Of a stretch of 64,000 nt of DNA, positions 1 through 7,536 are shown piece by piece. The translations under genes and the position numbers were made by a program. How positions within the stretch are numbered: position 1 is the stretch's first letter; every line of letters begins with the position of its first letter. A model generated the notes under the pieces. The model was not told the DNA's origin. It did no database searches and saw only the letters and a program-made list of their open reading frames with translations. Origin of the DNA: Robertmurraya kyonggiensis. Lineage in GTDB: Bacteria > Bacillota > Bacilli > Bacillales > Cytobacillaceae. The DNA is taken from positions 48,993-112,992 of the forward strand of contig NZ_SWBM01000006.1 of the NCBI RefSeq assembly GCF_005116465.1, read 5' to 3'.

Positions 1-180
1 TTAGGAACGATGCCTTTTGCTTTTCTTCATTCTCAAAACAATGATCATGCGTTTCGAGGAACGAATTTAGGTGAAATGTATCAGGGTTTGCAAGGGCAAG
101 ATTTTGATAATGAAACATTGGTTAAGTTGGATATGACTTTTGAAGAATGGCTAGGCGTCTTGAAAAAGACTTTAGTATAA
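1..180 (+). CDS. C-terminal part of a plasmid gene (possible E2-like/PRTRC-type protein)
   Basis: The reading frame is open from the first base to TAA at 178-180, so only the last 59 residues are visible; the protein ends in FEEWLGVLKKTLV. It lies 31 bases upstream of the ubiquitin-like gene and in the same direction, so it probably belongs to the same operon. In the PRTRC and Bil-type conjugation operons this neighbourhood usually encodes an E2-like or accessory protein. That assignment rests on position only; no catalytic motif can be judged from this fragment. Confidence 0.6.
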   Translation, partial: LGTMPFAFLHSQNNDHAFRGTNLGEMYQGLQGQDFDNETLVKLDMTFEEWLGVLKKTLV

Positions 181-211
181 AAAACACACTTACACTTAGG
201 AGGAAATGAAT

Positions 212-589
212 ATGTTTAATCAATTAAATCTTTTTGGAGATCAAGAAATTAAAGTTACAAAAAAGGAAGAGGAAGTAAAGAACGAAAAGGGTAATACGAA
301 AGTTTCCACATCTACTAAAGGAACGAAAGGTGCTGCTTCTACGTCGAAAGCTCCAATTAAAAAGCCGGAGATTAGGGTCTTTGCAGATTGGACAATCCAC
401 TATTACGGAAATCGACATGAAGTAACTGAGTTTGTGCCTGATATTCCTGAAGAGGGCATTACAACAGAAACTCTTCGTGAAGCAATGGTTCTTGAATTCT
501 ACGAGATGGAGAAAGAACGTACACACTTTGATTATGACGCTGAAAATAAAAGGTTATATCCGAAAGTATCGGGTGGTGCTAAAGGATGA
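212..589 (+). CDS. Ubiquitin-like (PRTRC protein C-like) small protein
   Basis: This 125-residue protein has a low-complexity, Lys/Glu/Ser/Thr-rich N-terminal half (about residues 10-50) and a compact C-terminal half (about 52-120) that reads like a beta-grasp fold. It ends in VSGGAKG, a Gly-Gly pair followed by three residues. Start 212 is preferred over ATG 206 because the AGGAGG lies 8 bases before 212. Its stop overlaps the start of the JAMM gene by 4 bases (ATGA), so the two are translationally coupled. Together with JAMM and E1-like neighbours this suggests a ubiquitin-like modifier similar to protein C of PRTRC systems. The fold is inferred from pattern and context, not from an alignment. 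Confidence 0.55.
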   Translation: MFNQLNLFGDQEIKVTKKEEEVKNEKGNTKVSTSTKGTKGAASTSKAPIKKPEIRVFADWTIHYYGNRHEVTEFVPDIPEEGITTETLREAMVLEFYEMEKERTHFDYDAENKRLYPKVSGGAKG

Positions 590-1233
590 AATTAGGAATC
601 CACACCTATAACTGGTCACTCTCAGATTTACTAGAGAGTGGCTTGCAGCCTTTTAATGTTGTAGCGGGTAATGATGGGAGATTGTACGAGATTCGTCATT
701 CTGGATTAGGCACGATTGTAGTACCTGCTGAACATTTAAGGAAATTAGAAAAAATACCACAGGGTTTTCAATTTAACCTTCCACATATTCCAGGAGAGAA
801 GTTAGCTAAAGCTATCACTTTCTTTCGGGATTATTGTAGTAATGGGACAGATTTAGAAGTCATGGTTAGTTTTTTCTATAATCCTAAGACGCAAGACTAC
901 TTTGTCGATTGTCCGATACAGAGGGTTTCCAAAGTTCGTATCGAATATGAGGAACTTAATTACGAAAAAGAAGGGTTCATTGAGGTGCTTCAAATACATT
1001 CTCATAATAGTATGGATGCCTATTTCTCAACTGTTGACAATAATGATGAGAAACGTTTCTTACTTTATGGAGTGGTCGGTAAGGTAGATCAAGAACAACC
1101 CTGTATGAAATTAAGAGCAGGTGTGAATGGTCATTTTTACGATTTACCTTTGGATTACATCTTCGATGAACCGATTTTAACCAATGAAGCTGATTATCCA
1201 GCTAGTTGGCACAAAAGAGTTTCGAGATTATAG
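586..1233 (+). CDS. JAMM/MPN-domain metalloprotease (PRTRC protein A-like deubiquitinase)
   Basis: The 215-residue protein carries a perfect JAMM zinc motif, HSH-x7-S-x2-D, with His138, His140, Ser148 and Asp151; a Glu near residue 91 could be the general base. JAMM enzymes of bacterial ubiquitin-like operons trim the modifier's C-terminal tail or cleave its conjugates. It sits between the ubiquitin-like gene (4-base overlap) and the E1-like gene, the order expected for a conjugation-deconjugation cassette. The N-terminal 85 residues are not recognised. The stop codon runs straight into a terminator-like hairpin. The motif is seen directly; the substrate is inferred from the neighbours. Confidence 0.75.
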   Translation: MKLGIHTYNWSLSDLLESGLQPFNVVAGNDGRLYEIRHSGLGTIVVPAEHLRKLEKIPQGFQFNLPHIPGEKLAKAITFFRDYCSNGTDLEVMVSFFYNPKTQDYFVDCPIQRVSKVRIEYEELNYEKEGFIEVLQIHSHNSMDAYFSTVDNNDEKRFLLYGVVGKVDQEQPCMKLRAGVNGHFYDLPLDYIFDEPILTNEADYPASWHKRVSRL

Positions 1234-1264
1234 AAGAAGGGCTATTTGCTCTTCTTCTTTTTTA
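1232..1264 (+). terminator. Hairpin plus T-run between JAMM and E1 genes
   Basis: An AGAAGAAGGGC arm pairs with GCTCTTCTTCT with one mismatch and is followed by seven Ts. It starts at the JAMM stop codon. It may act as a partial terminator or attenuator that lowers E1 expression relative to the upstream genes. Confidence 0.6.
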
Positions 1265-1311
1265 CTATTCAAAATGGTAATAGTACATTACGAATTTGGA
1301 GGAATATTCTA

Positions 1312-2241
1312 ATGAAAAATTTATTAAATATATTGGAAAACGATAAAAAGAAATTATTTTTTGACCTTGTTCAAATTGGCGCAGGTGCCAATGGTGGAGC
1401 ATTCTTTAGGTCACTTTGCCAAGATATAGCGACACATTTTGCTAGTTTTAGGTCGAAAAAGGAGGATGCTGTTACATTCGGTGTTAATCTTGTCCTTTGT
1501 GATGCAGACCGATATGAGCCGAAAAATTTAGCGAATCAATTATGTTTGAGTGAAGATTTAGGTTATTTTAAAGTGGAGGCCTTGGCTGAACGTTATTCTG
1601 ATGTTTACGATGTATCAGCAGGAACTGTAACTAGTTATGTGAAAGACTTTGATATGCTGGACCGATTATTTATCGATAAAGATGTTAATGATTCTTATCA
1701 ACAAGTGAAGTTCCTATTGGGTATGGTCGATAACAACAAAACACGCCAACTATTCCATGATTATTTTTATTCGGACCATGTAGAGAGTCTAATATGGATT
1801 GATACAGGTGTGACAGGAGTAGAGGTGCTTGATAAACCAGAGGAATATTGGACAGAGGAAGAACGACTATCTGTTCAACAAAGTGGGTTTTCGGGCCAAG
1901 TAGTTGTCGGTTTAAAATATAAAGGTGAAGTCATTTTAAAACCGGTCACCGATATTTTTCCTGAAATGCTAGAAGATGCAAAGAGTTCATTTCCAGACGA
2001 GTCTTGTGGTGAATTAGTAATCAATAATCCTCAGAGATCCGCAACAAATCGAATGGCTGCTCTTCTAGCTAATAATATCATGAATAATTTATTCCATAGC
2101 CAAGCTATCTTCAATCATGTGCTTAATTTTAATGCACAGACAGGTATGAGTGGAGGAAGAGTCGGCTTTATTACTGATGAACAGGTTGAGAAGTTTAAAC
2201 TTGTTAAAGGAGGCAAGCAACATGACTTTAGTGAAGTTTGA
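1312..2241 (+). CDS. E1/ThiF-like adenylating enzyme (PRTRC ThiF-like)
   Basis: This 309-residue protein has an E1/ThiF nucleotide-binding start: a beta strand leading into GAGANGG at residues 23-29, a following LVLCDADRYEPKNLANQ segment that matches the E1 Asp and Arg/Asn contacts, and a later LLGMVDNNKTR segment. Cys232 in DESCGE is the likely thiol that accepts the modifier, placed as in PRTRC ThiF proteins. Start 1312 follows TTGGAGGA; an upstream in-frame ATG at 1246 lies in the terminator and has no ribosome site. The family activates the C-terminal glycine of ubiquitin-like proteins with ATP, which fits its two neighbours. No zinc-ribbon Cys pairs of MoeB type were seen. Confidence 0.75.
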   Translation: MKNLLNILENDKKKLFFDLVQIGAGANGGAFFRSLCQDIATHFASFRSKKEDAVTFGVNLVLCDADRYEPKNLANQLCLSEDLGYFKVEALAERYSDVYDVSAGTVTSYVKDFDMLDRLFIDKDVNDSYQQVKFLLGMVDNNKTRQLFHDYFYSDHVESLIWIDTGVTGVEVLDKPEEYWTEEERLSVQQSGFSGQVVVGLKYKGEVILKPVTDIFPEMLEDAKSSFPDESCGELVINNPQRSATNRMAALLANNIMNNLFHSQAIFNHVLNFNAQTGMSGGRVGFITDEQVEKFKLVKGGKQHDFSEV

Positions 2242-2443
2242 TGAAACTGTAGTAACAGTTATCGGTAGAGAAAAAGACCATTTTACGGTTTTGACTCGGG
2301 AGCGGGAAGTTAAAAGGATTCCTGCTACTAATATCCTTGCTGTTAGTGATGTTGATGTTAAGAAGACATTGAAAGAAGTCAGTAGCCATAAAGTTGTGTA
2401 TTTACCTGAATATAGAAAACTTAAGAAGTACAAATGCGATTGA
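2221..2443 (+). CDS. Small protein of unknown function, coupled to E1 gene
   Basis: A 73-residue basic protein whose ATG at 2221 follows AAAGGAGG and overlaps the end of the E1-like gene by 21 bases. The sequence is beta-strand rich (TVVTVIGREKDHFTVLTRE) and I do not recognise it. Its overlap with the E1 gene and the terminator behind it make it the last gene of the conjugation cassette. Confidence 0.6.
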
Positions 2444-2452
2444 GTAAAATTA

Positions 2453-2487
2453 AAGCACCCTAATAATAACGGAATTAGGGTGTTTTA
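2453..2487 (+). terminator. Rho-independent terminator
   Basis: CACCCTAAT pairs with ATTAGGGTG around an 8-9 base loop and is followed by TTTTAT. It ends the conjugation cassette transcript. Confidence 0.75.
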
Positions 2488-2556
2488 TAATTTATTCAAT
2501 ATATTAACAAAAATATAGTACAATATACCTTAATTTTTGAGAATAATATTACATGG

Positions 2557-2578
2557 TATACATATATATGCTATACTA
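2557..2578 (+). promoter_or_regulatory. Palindromic promoter element (degenerate copy)
   Basis: TATACATATATATG followed by CTATACTAT lies about 45 bases before the gene at 2615. It is a near-match to the perfect palindrome ATACATATATATGTAT at 5207 and 10315, and TATACT could be the -10 box. It is probably a promoter with an operator for a plasmid regulator. Confidence 0.5.
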
Positions 2579-2614
2579 TCCTTTATATAATCTAATAGAA
2601 GAGGTTTTAATAAT

Positions 2615-3262
2615 ATGAGTGTTCGTAATGTGGTACCTATACAAATTAATATTAAGGCGGACAATGTGGTTTCATATGAAGAAGGTTTGACCTTTCTTCA
2701 GAATCATGATGTAGTGAAGGAACTTGGATTTAAGTATTTAACATCCGTTAATGATTGCGTAGAAATGCTTGATCTAACAAGGGCTACATTTGAGCGCAAT
2801 ATTTTAGAAAATGAGATTGTTGGTATTGGCGTACGGCATTTACATGTCACAGGAGTAAACTTTCCTCGAACACGAATTTATATAGAAGCAAATGATTTGA
2901 TTCAATATCTTATTGATTATTGTTCACTAACATATTGGAAAAAAGAAAAAGTAACAGGCGATGAATATCGACTTAATAAACTTATGAGTGACCAAATAAA
3001 TAATGAAGACATAGAATACCTAGCTAGGGCTTTAATGGATAGAAGATTCAAATCCAATAAACAGCTAGAGGTTGAATATAAGAGAACTAGACCGATTGTA
3101 AGTAGGCTCTCAAATATTATTGATTCTATATCATTTTCATTCCCAGGTAGTCAGAGACAATTAAAGCGAATGGTCCTTTCACCAACTGATTCTAATGAAC
3201 AAATGGAAGCGTACTTTACAAATTATAAAAGTTATGAAAATAAAATCGTGAAAGTTGATTGA
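2615..3262 (+). CDS. Plasmid protein of unknown function
   Basis: A 215-residue protein starting at ATG 2615, 10 bases after AAGAGG. It has a mixed alpha/beta composition, a Lys/Arg-rich C-terminal third and no membrane segment or signal peptide. The stretch TSVNDCVEMLDLTRATFERNIL could be a helix-turn-helix, so a DNA-binding or replication-related role is possible, but no known family was recognised. It has its own promoter element upstream and a terminator downstream, so it is probably monocistronic. Confidence 0.6.
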   Translation: MSVRNVVPIQINIKADNVVSYEEGLTFLQNHDVVKELGFKYLTSVNDCVEMLDLTRATFERNILENEIVGIGVRHLHVTGVNFPRTRIYIEANDLIQYLIDYCSLTYWKKEKVTGDEYRLNKLMSDQINNEDIEYLARALMDRRFKSNKQLEVEYKRTRPIVSRLSNIIDSISFSFPGSQRQLKRMVLSPTDSNEQMEAYFTNYKSYENKIVKVD

Positions 3263-3337
3263 GTTTTTATTTGCTAATTGGTATACTAATCGTAGTTATT
3301 TTTTTATTTGCTCTTTTGAGCCTGAACTTGAAGTTTT

Positions 3338-3397
3338 AAACCCTACGGGTTGCATTAATTTTCTTTTTAGGAGAATTTTGCCCGTGGGGTTTTTTTG
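3338..3397 (+). terminator. Rho-independent terminator with long loop
   Basis: AAACCCTACGGG pairs with CCCGTGGGGTTT (one mismatch) across about 31 bases and is followed by a T-run. It ends the gene at 2615-3262. Confidence 0.65.
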
Positions 3398-3458
3398 TTT
3401 TTCCGGGTTTTACGAGCAATTGAAGATAACTATTTACAATACACTTAGGAGGAATAAT

Positions 3459-4151
3459 ATGTTTGTGCTAGGATTCTTGTGCGTTTGTATTTGCGTTGGT
3501 CTATTTGCTGTTTCGTTATCCTTATTCTCAAAGAGTGCTGAACAGCGTGCTAGGGCAAATACAGAAAAATTCTATGCTTTACAAATAAGAGAAGAAGCGG
3601 AGTCTATAAGGTTACGGAATGAACTTTTTGAATTGGAGAAATCTACCTTGAAAAGTGTAAAGCTTGCATCCGATATTCCTATCGAGAAGTCACTATCAGT
3701 ACAACCCGTTACTCATGATCTAGGTCAAGAGGTAATTGATTTCCCTGTAAAGGAAGTTCAGTTGAAGGAACTTGATTTAGATGAAAAAGCATTAGAGTTT
3801 GTTAGCAAGTTTCAACCTAAACAAGAGGAAATTCAGCTACCAAACGTTACAGTATATGAGGAACCTGCAGCCTGGTTCTCATTCCCTGAAGTTGATTTAC
3901 ATATGAATGACCGTCCAATGCAAGGTTTATATTACGTTGCGGGAAAGGTTATGGATGTGTTAGATGAAATGTCAGCGGTTATTAGTGATGGAACTGGAGA
4001 GAGAATGGTTTATCACAATAAAGTCCAAACGTTGTCTGTTGGAGATGTGATTATTTCGCAAGTAGAAGTCCATAAAGGTGTATGGCATTTTATTAATATT
4101 TGGGAAGTTAACAATAACAAGACTGAGCAAGAAGTGAAGGAAGCTATATGA
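3459..4151 (+). CDS. Membrane-anchored plasmid protein of unknown function
   Basis: The 230-residue product begins with one strongly hydrophobic segment (about residues 1-24, no lipobox), then a charged, probably coiled-coil stretch (30-60), and a C-terminal beta-rich domain (about 125-215). Start 3459 follows a good TTAGGAGG; a longer in-frame opening at 3255 overlaps the previous gene and the terminator and has no ribosome site. The upstream leader ACACTTAGGAGGAAT is nearly identical to those before 212, 7016 and 11833. It is probably a membrane-bound protein with a cytoplasmic or surface domain; function unknown. Confidence 0.6.
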   Translation: MFVLGFLCVCICVGLFAVSLSLFSKSAEQRARANTEKFYALQIREEAESIRLRNELFELEKSTLKSVKLASDIPIEKSLSVQPVTHDLGQEVIDFPVKEVQLKELDLDEKALEFVSKFQPKQEEIQLPNVTVYEEPAAWFSFPEVDLHMNDRPMQGLYYVAGKVMDVLDEMSAVISDGTGERMVYHNKVQTLSVGDVIISQVEVHKGVWHFINIWEVNNNKTEQEVKEAI

Positions 4152-4156
4152 TTACG

Positions 4157-4184
4157 GGAAGAGAGAAAATTTTTTTCTCTCTCT
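4157..4184 (+). terminator. Hairpin terminator
   Basis: AGAGAGAAAA pairs with TTTTCTCTCT just after the stop of the membrane protein gene. There is only a weak T-tract behind it. Confidence 0.5.
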
Positions 4185-4279
4185 TTAATCGGTTTTTATA
4201 TGAGTCTAATGACTTCGTAAATAAGACCTATTAAAGAGGGAGAAAATAGAAAATCTAAAAAAATCGTTTAAATATTACG

Positions 4280-4300
4280 CATATATATGTATAATAGAAT
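4280..4300 (+). promoter_or_regulatory. Palindromic promoter element (degenerate copy)
   Basis: CATATATATGTATAAT about 75 bases before the gene at 4367 matches most of the ATACATATATATGTAT palindrome and ends in a TATAAT-like -10 box. Confidence 0.5.
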
Positions 4301-4366
4301 GGAAATAATGTCAATTTATGTCGGAACTTATATATATTTGTAAAACTAAAGTCACGGGGGATAGTT

Positions 4367-4825
4367 ATGAAGAGGAATGAAATTGTCTATACAGCAGAAA
4401 CTCTTAATGACATGACAATGGAATTATTGATCAAACGCTTAACAGAGGAATCACCGCATTTATCTAGCCCTGAGCACGGGCATGGTATATTAGAGATTAT
4501 TTATGCCTTTAATTCACCACCAAGGATCAGTGATAAATATTCTATTATTAGTAATAGTGGTGGTGATTTCGAAGTTCTATTTCCATCAAAGAATTATGAT
4601 GAACTCTATCTAAAGAACAACATTAGGTACCTGTATTATATAATTACAAGATACTTAGCGACACGTATTGTCCCGCAAGGGAGGTTAACCGTTGAATTTC
4701 AGAACGGCAAAATAATAAATTGTACAGTAAATAATGAAGGTACATATAAAGACTTGGAACGGTCGGGGAAACCAAAATATAATTTAGATGATTTTCTTGC
4801 GGATGATGAGGAGGAAGAAGAATGA
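4367..4825 (+). CDS. Acidic-tailed protein of unknown function
   Basis: A 152-residue soluble protein with no recognised domain. The last 16 residues are almost all Asp/Glu (DDFLADDEEEEE), as seen in some DNA-mimic or partner-binding tails. ATG 4367 follows GGGGGAT. Its stop overlaps the start of the next gene by 4 bases (ATGA), so it is coupled to a two-pass membrane protein and may act with it at the membrane. Confidence 0.6.
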   Translation: MKRNEIVYTAETLNDMTMELLIKRLTEESPHLSSPEHGHGILEIIYAFNSPPRISDKYSIISNSGGDFEVLFPSKNYDELYLKNNIRYLYYIITRYLATRIVPQGRLTVEFQNGKIINCTVNNEGTYKDLERSGKPKYNLDDFLADDEEEEE

Positions 4826-5121
4826 TTCTAGGTAATGCAACTAGTGCACCCTTAGTCCAGTTCGAAGAGGACACTTTATTGCCTAAAGTTCCAAATACTA
4901 CGCAGTCAGAATCTTTCTTCTTAGATGTCCTTTCCTTTTGCCAACAATGGGGAGTAATGTTTTGTATCGTTGGGGCTTTACTTTGTTTTGTAGTGGCTAA
5001 GGTTTATAAAGTAAGGAAAAATCCTAAGTCTCAACGTATGTGGCGATTTTGGTCATATGGATTTATATTTATTGCAGTCTTTTTTGCGTTCTTACCATAC
5101 ATTGCTTTACGATTTTATTGA
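4822..5121 (+). CDS. Two-pass small membrane protein
   Basis: A 99-residue protein with a polar N-terminus of about 45 residues, two membrane segments (about 45-65 and 77-97) and a basic loop KVRKNPKSQRMWR between them, which should face the cytoplasm. It is translationally coupled to the acidic protein upstream and is followed at once by a terminator. Size and two membrane spans resemble pilin-like (VirB2/TrbC) or holin-like proteins, but there is no sequence evidence for either. Confidence 0.6.
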   Translation: MILGNATSAPLVQFEEDTLLPKVPNTTQSESFFLDVLSFCQQWGVMFCIVGALLCFVVAKVYKVRKNPKSQRMWRFWSYGFIFIAVFFAFLPYIALRFY

Positions 5122-5150
5122 GCTTCGTTTTGAACGAAGCTTATTTTTTT
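5121..5150 (+). terminator. Rho-independent terminator
   Basis: AGCTTCGTT-TTG-AACGAAGCT followed by a long T-run directly after the stop codon. Confidence 0.85.
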
Positions 5151-5206
5151 TAATTTTTACTAGACAATAAAACAAGTATTCCTTTATAATCAGAAATACA
5201 AATAAT

Positions 5207-5222
5207 ATACATATATATGTAT
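5207..5222. promoter_or_regulatory. Perfect palindromic operator/promoter element
   Basis: ATACATATATATGTAT is a perfect 16-bp palindrome ending 19 bases before the ATG at 5242. An identical 16-mer is at 10315 and near-copies precede the genes at 2615 and 4367. The alternation of A and T with a central C/G pair suggests a dimeric repressor site overlapping a -10 box. Confidence 0.55.
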
Positions 5223-5241
5223 AGTTAAATGAGTTGATAAA

Positions 5242-5721
5242 ATGGCAAATGCAAAAGTAATCCAATTCCCTATAGATAGAGTAAATCAAAATAGAGGCGG
5301 AGTTTACGCGATATTCTCCAAAGAAGAAGCAGATAGCTTCATGAAGTATCATGAACTAGGAGTTGAATGGAGAAATAAGCATCGTAAAGATACATTTTAT
5401 GAAGGATATCCTTTTAATCCTCCTGGGGAACCTCTTATTGATGATTTAATTTGGTTTACAGATGAACAGAAAAATTTCGGTGTTTGGATCCTTAATAAAT
5501 CTAATGGAGATGTTGTTGTAAATAATGAAATCGAATTTGGATGGAGCCCGTTTGTAAGAAAGAGTGTAGCTCCGCCAAATGAACCGGTTCACATTCAATC
5601 ATCTGAGTTTAGAAAACACCTAGTCTGGTTTGTTGATGAAAATGGATATGGCCAATATGGTGTTATCCAAAAAGATGGTGAAATTTGGTTACCTCACCCA
5701 AAGAAGAATAATCACATTTAA
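5242..5721 (+). CDS. Soluble protein of unknown function
   Basis: A 159-residue protein with many aromatic residues and two related-looking blocks: LIWFTDEQKNFGVWILNKSNGDVVV (split over residues about 69-94) and LVWFVDENGYGQYGVIQKDGEIWL (about 129-153). This suggests an internal duplication of a beta-hairpin unit. No family recognised. It has its own palindromic promoter element immediately upstream. Confidence 0.6.
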   Translation: MANAKVIQFPIDRVNQNRGGVYAIFSKEEADSFMKYHELGVEWRNKHRKDTFYEGYPFNPPGEPLIDDLIWFTDEQKNFGVWILNKSNGDVVVNNEIEFGWSPFVRKSVAPPNEPVHIQSSEFRKHLVWFVDENGYGQYGVIQKDGEIWLPHPKKNNHI

Positions 5722-5830
5722 TTATTTATTACTACTTACTAGCAACTCAGAATTTCAAAACCAGTACTTAGGCAGCTAGGGAGGTTATAGTTTGACGATA
5801 TGCTGACTAAACTCTCCGAGTGATTGAAAG

Positions 5831-6820
5831 GTGGTGGCTTTGTTGATTACATGCACATTTTGCGGACATATGGATACTCCGGATAGTGAAGACTTTCAGA
5901 TGGATTCTATTGAACAAGGGTTTTGGTGTGAAATTTGTGATGGGTATACTTATCTAAATGAACAAACAACTAAGCACCGATTTAAACTTATTTTAGAGGA
6001 TAAACATGCAGAAAAAATTCAAATTTCACCTTTAGGAAAGAGATTGTCAAAACGTATGTCACCGTACAGATATCCAGGAGGAAAGAGTAGAATAGTTGAA
6101 TATTTGTACTCTCACCTTCAGGAAAAAAAGTCCAAAAAAATTGTATCACCGTACACGGGTGGGGGAAGTTTTGAGTTAGCAATGCTTAATGCTGGAGTTG
6201 TTGATCAACTACATTTAAACGACCTAGATACAGGAGTGTTTTCTTTTTGGTGGTTAATGAAGCATTATCCATACGAAATTATTGACCGCCTTAAAACCGA
6301 ACAACCTACTCATAAGGCTTACTTTAAAGCACAAGATGTTATTAACTCTGACTATGAAGGAGTAGATATGGTTGAAGCTGCTTGGTCTTCGCTGTTGGTT
6401 AATCGATTAGCGTATAGTGGTGTACCGAAGGCTAATCCTCTTGGCGGAAAAAAAGGAACTGTTAAGGATCTGCTCTCAAGATGGAATCCAGAAGAACTAA
6501 TTAGAAGAATAGAAAAAATCCATTCGTTGAGTGACCATATTGTGGTGACTCAAGAAAATGCTATAAATTTAATAGAAGAAGCGTATTGGTCAGATGATTC
6601 GACGATATTTCTTGACCCCCCATATGTAAAAAAAGGAAAAGATATATACCATTGTTATTATACAGAAAAGGACCACAGAGAGCTGGCCGTTTTATTAGAT
6701 AGTTTACACGTTGGTTGTCCTGGTGCGGATATTATCGTTACCTATGATTACTCAACGTGGTTAGATAATCTTTACGAATATCCCGAAAAGACTGTAATCG
6801 GAAGGAAATACTCTATATAA
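5831..6820 (+). CDS. D12-class N6-adenine DNA methyltransferase with N-terminal zinc ribbon
   Basis: A 329-residue protein. Residues 1-45 hold two CxxC pairs (CTFC and CEIC), a probable zinc ribbon. The methyltransferase domain follows: PYRYPGGKSR near residue 80 and SPYTGGGSFE near 110 form the SAM site, and DPPY at 262-265 is the catalytic motif. This is the Dam/DpnM class. No restriction gene is adjacent, so it is an orphan methylase, perhaps for plasmid maintenance or protection against host restriction. The start is uncertain: GTG 5831 or TTG 5840/5843 behind AAAGGTGG. The protein ends soon after the domain, so it may be near full length. Confidence 0.85.
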   Translation: MVALLITCTFCGHMDTPDSEDFQMDSIEQGFWCEICDGYTYLNEQTTKHRFKLILEDKHAEKIQISPLGKRLSKRMSPYRYPGGKSRIVEYLYSHLQEKKSKKIVSPYTGGGSFELAMLNAGVVDQLHLNDLDTGVFSFWWLMKHYPYEIIDRLKTEQPTHKAYFKAQDVINSDYEGVDMVEAAWSSLLVNRLAYSGVPKANPLGGKKGTVKDLLSRWNPEELIRRIEKIHSLSDHIVVTQENAINLIEEAYWSDDSTIFLDPPYVKKGKDIYHCYYTEKDHRELAVLLDSLHVGCPGADIIVTYDYSTWLDNLYEYPEKTVIGRKYSI

Positions 6821-7015
6821 TAGCTTTCAATTTATTAAAGACTTATGAGTGTGAATCATGATAAATTATTGTAGAAAATATTTCAATGAAAAATAGAATT
6901 AAGTTACGATAGGCTGTATCGGTTATTAGAAAGAAATGTAGTAAGGTTACTCTATCTGGAATAACTCTACTTCTTTATATATATATTAAAATCACATACA
7001 CTTGGAGGAATGAAC

Positions 7016-7378
7016 ATGTTAAACAACCAAATTTTAAATCAAAAGGTAACTGAAGTATTTGGAGTAACTAAAGTTGCACAAGAAATTATTCAACAGACGG
7101 ACAATGCAGCACTGATCCTTATTGAAACAAATAAAGATTATGCGTTAGTTACGGTAAAGGATTTTACTGAACAACCAATTGGTGGCCACGATTTATTTGT
7201 AGAAGTCCGAATTCAGAAGTCGGGTAATACTTTGAAGGAAATGGGAGAATTAATCAAGTTTCTTCAAAGAGATACAAATGAATTAGTGAATCAAATTCAA
7301 AACAAAATATATGAGTATACAGAAGCATTAAATGAAACAGCTAAAAACATCGGTATAAATTCAATTGTAAAGCTATAA
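7016..7378 (+). CDS. Small soluble protein of unknown function
   Basis: A 120-residue protein with a beta-rich first half and an amphipathic helical second half (about residues 75-118) that may form a coiled coil. ATG 7016 is 7 bases behind GGAGG; ATG 7010 is too close to the ribosome site. Its leader CACATACACTTGGAGGAATG is shared with the genes at 212, 3459 and 11833. No family recognised. Confidence 0.55.
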   Translation: MLNNQILNQKVTEVFGVTKVAQEIIQQTDNAALILIETNKDYALVTVKDFTEQPIGGHDLFVEVRIQKSGNTLKEMGELIKFLQRDTNELVNQIQNKIYEYTEALNETAKNIGINSIVKL

Positions 7379-7388
7379 TACAACCTTC

Positions 7389-7414
7389 CAACCCTCGTAT
7401 GAGGGTTCTTTTTT
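7389..7414 (+). terminator. Rho-independent terminator
   Basis: AACCCTC-GTAT-GAGGGTT followed by CTTTTTT, right behind the gene at 7016-7378. Confidence 0.85.
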
Positions 7415-7472
7415 ATTAGTTGCTATGTTATAATTTATTATAATTAATAACAAATATTTGAAATGTGGCGGA

Positions 7473-7514
7473 GGACGCACATTCCCTTAATTTCTAGGGA
7501 ACGTGCGTCTTTTT
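7473..7514 (+). terminator. Strong hairpin with T-run
   Basis: GACGCACATTCCCT pairs with AGGGAACGTGCGTC (one mismatch) and is followed by TTTTTT. It lies 24 bases before the next start, so it could be a leader attenuator for the gene at 7537 rather than a second terminator. Confidence 0.75.
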
Positions 7515-7536
7515 TCATGTGGAAAGGGGAATTGGT

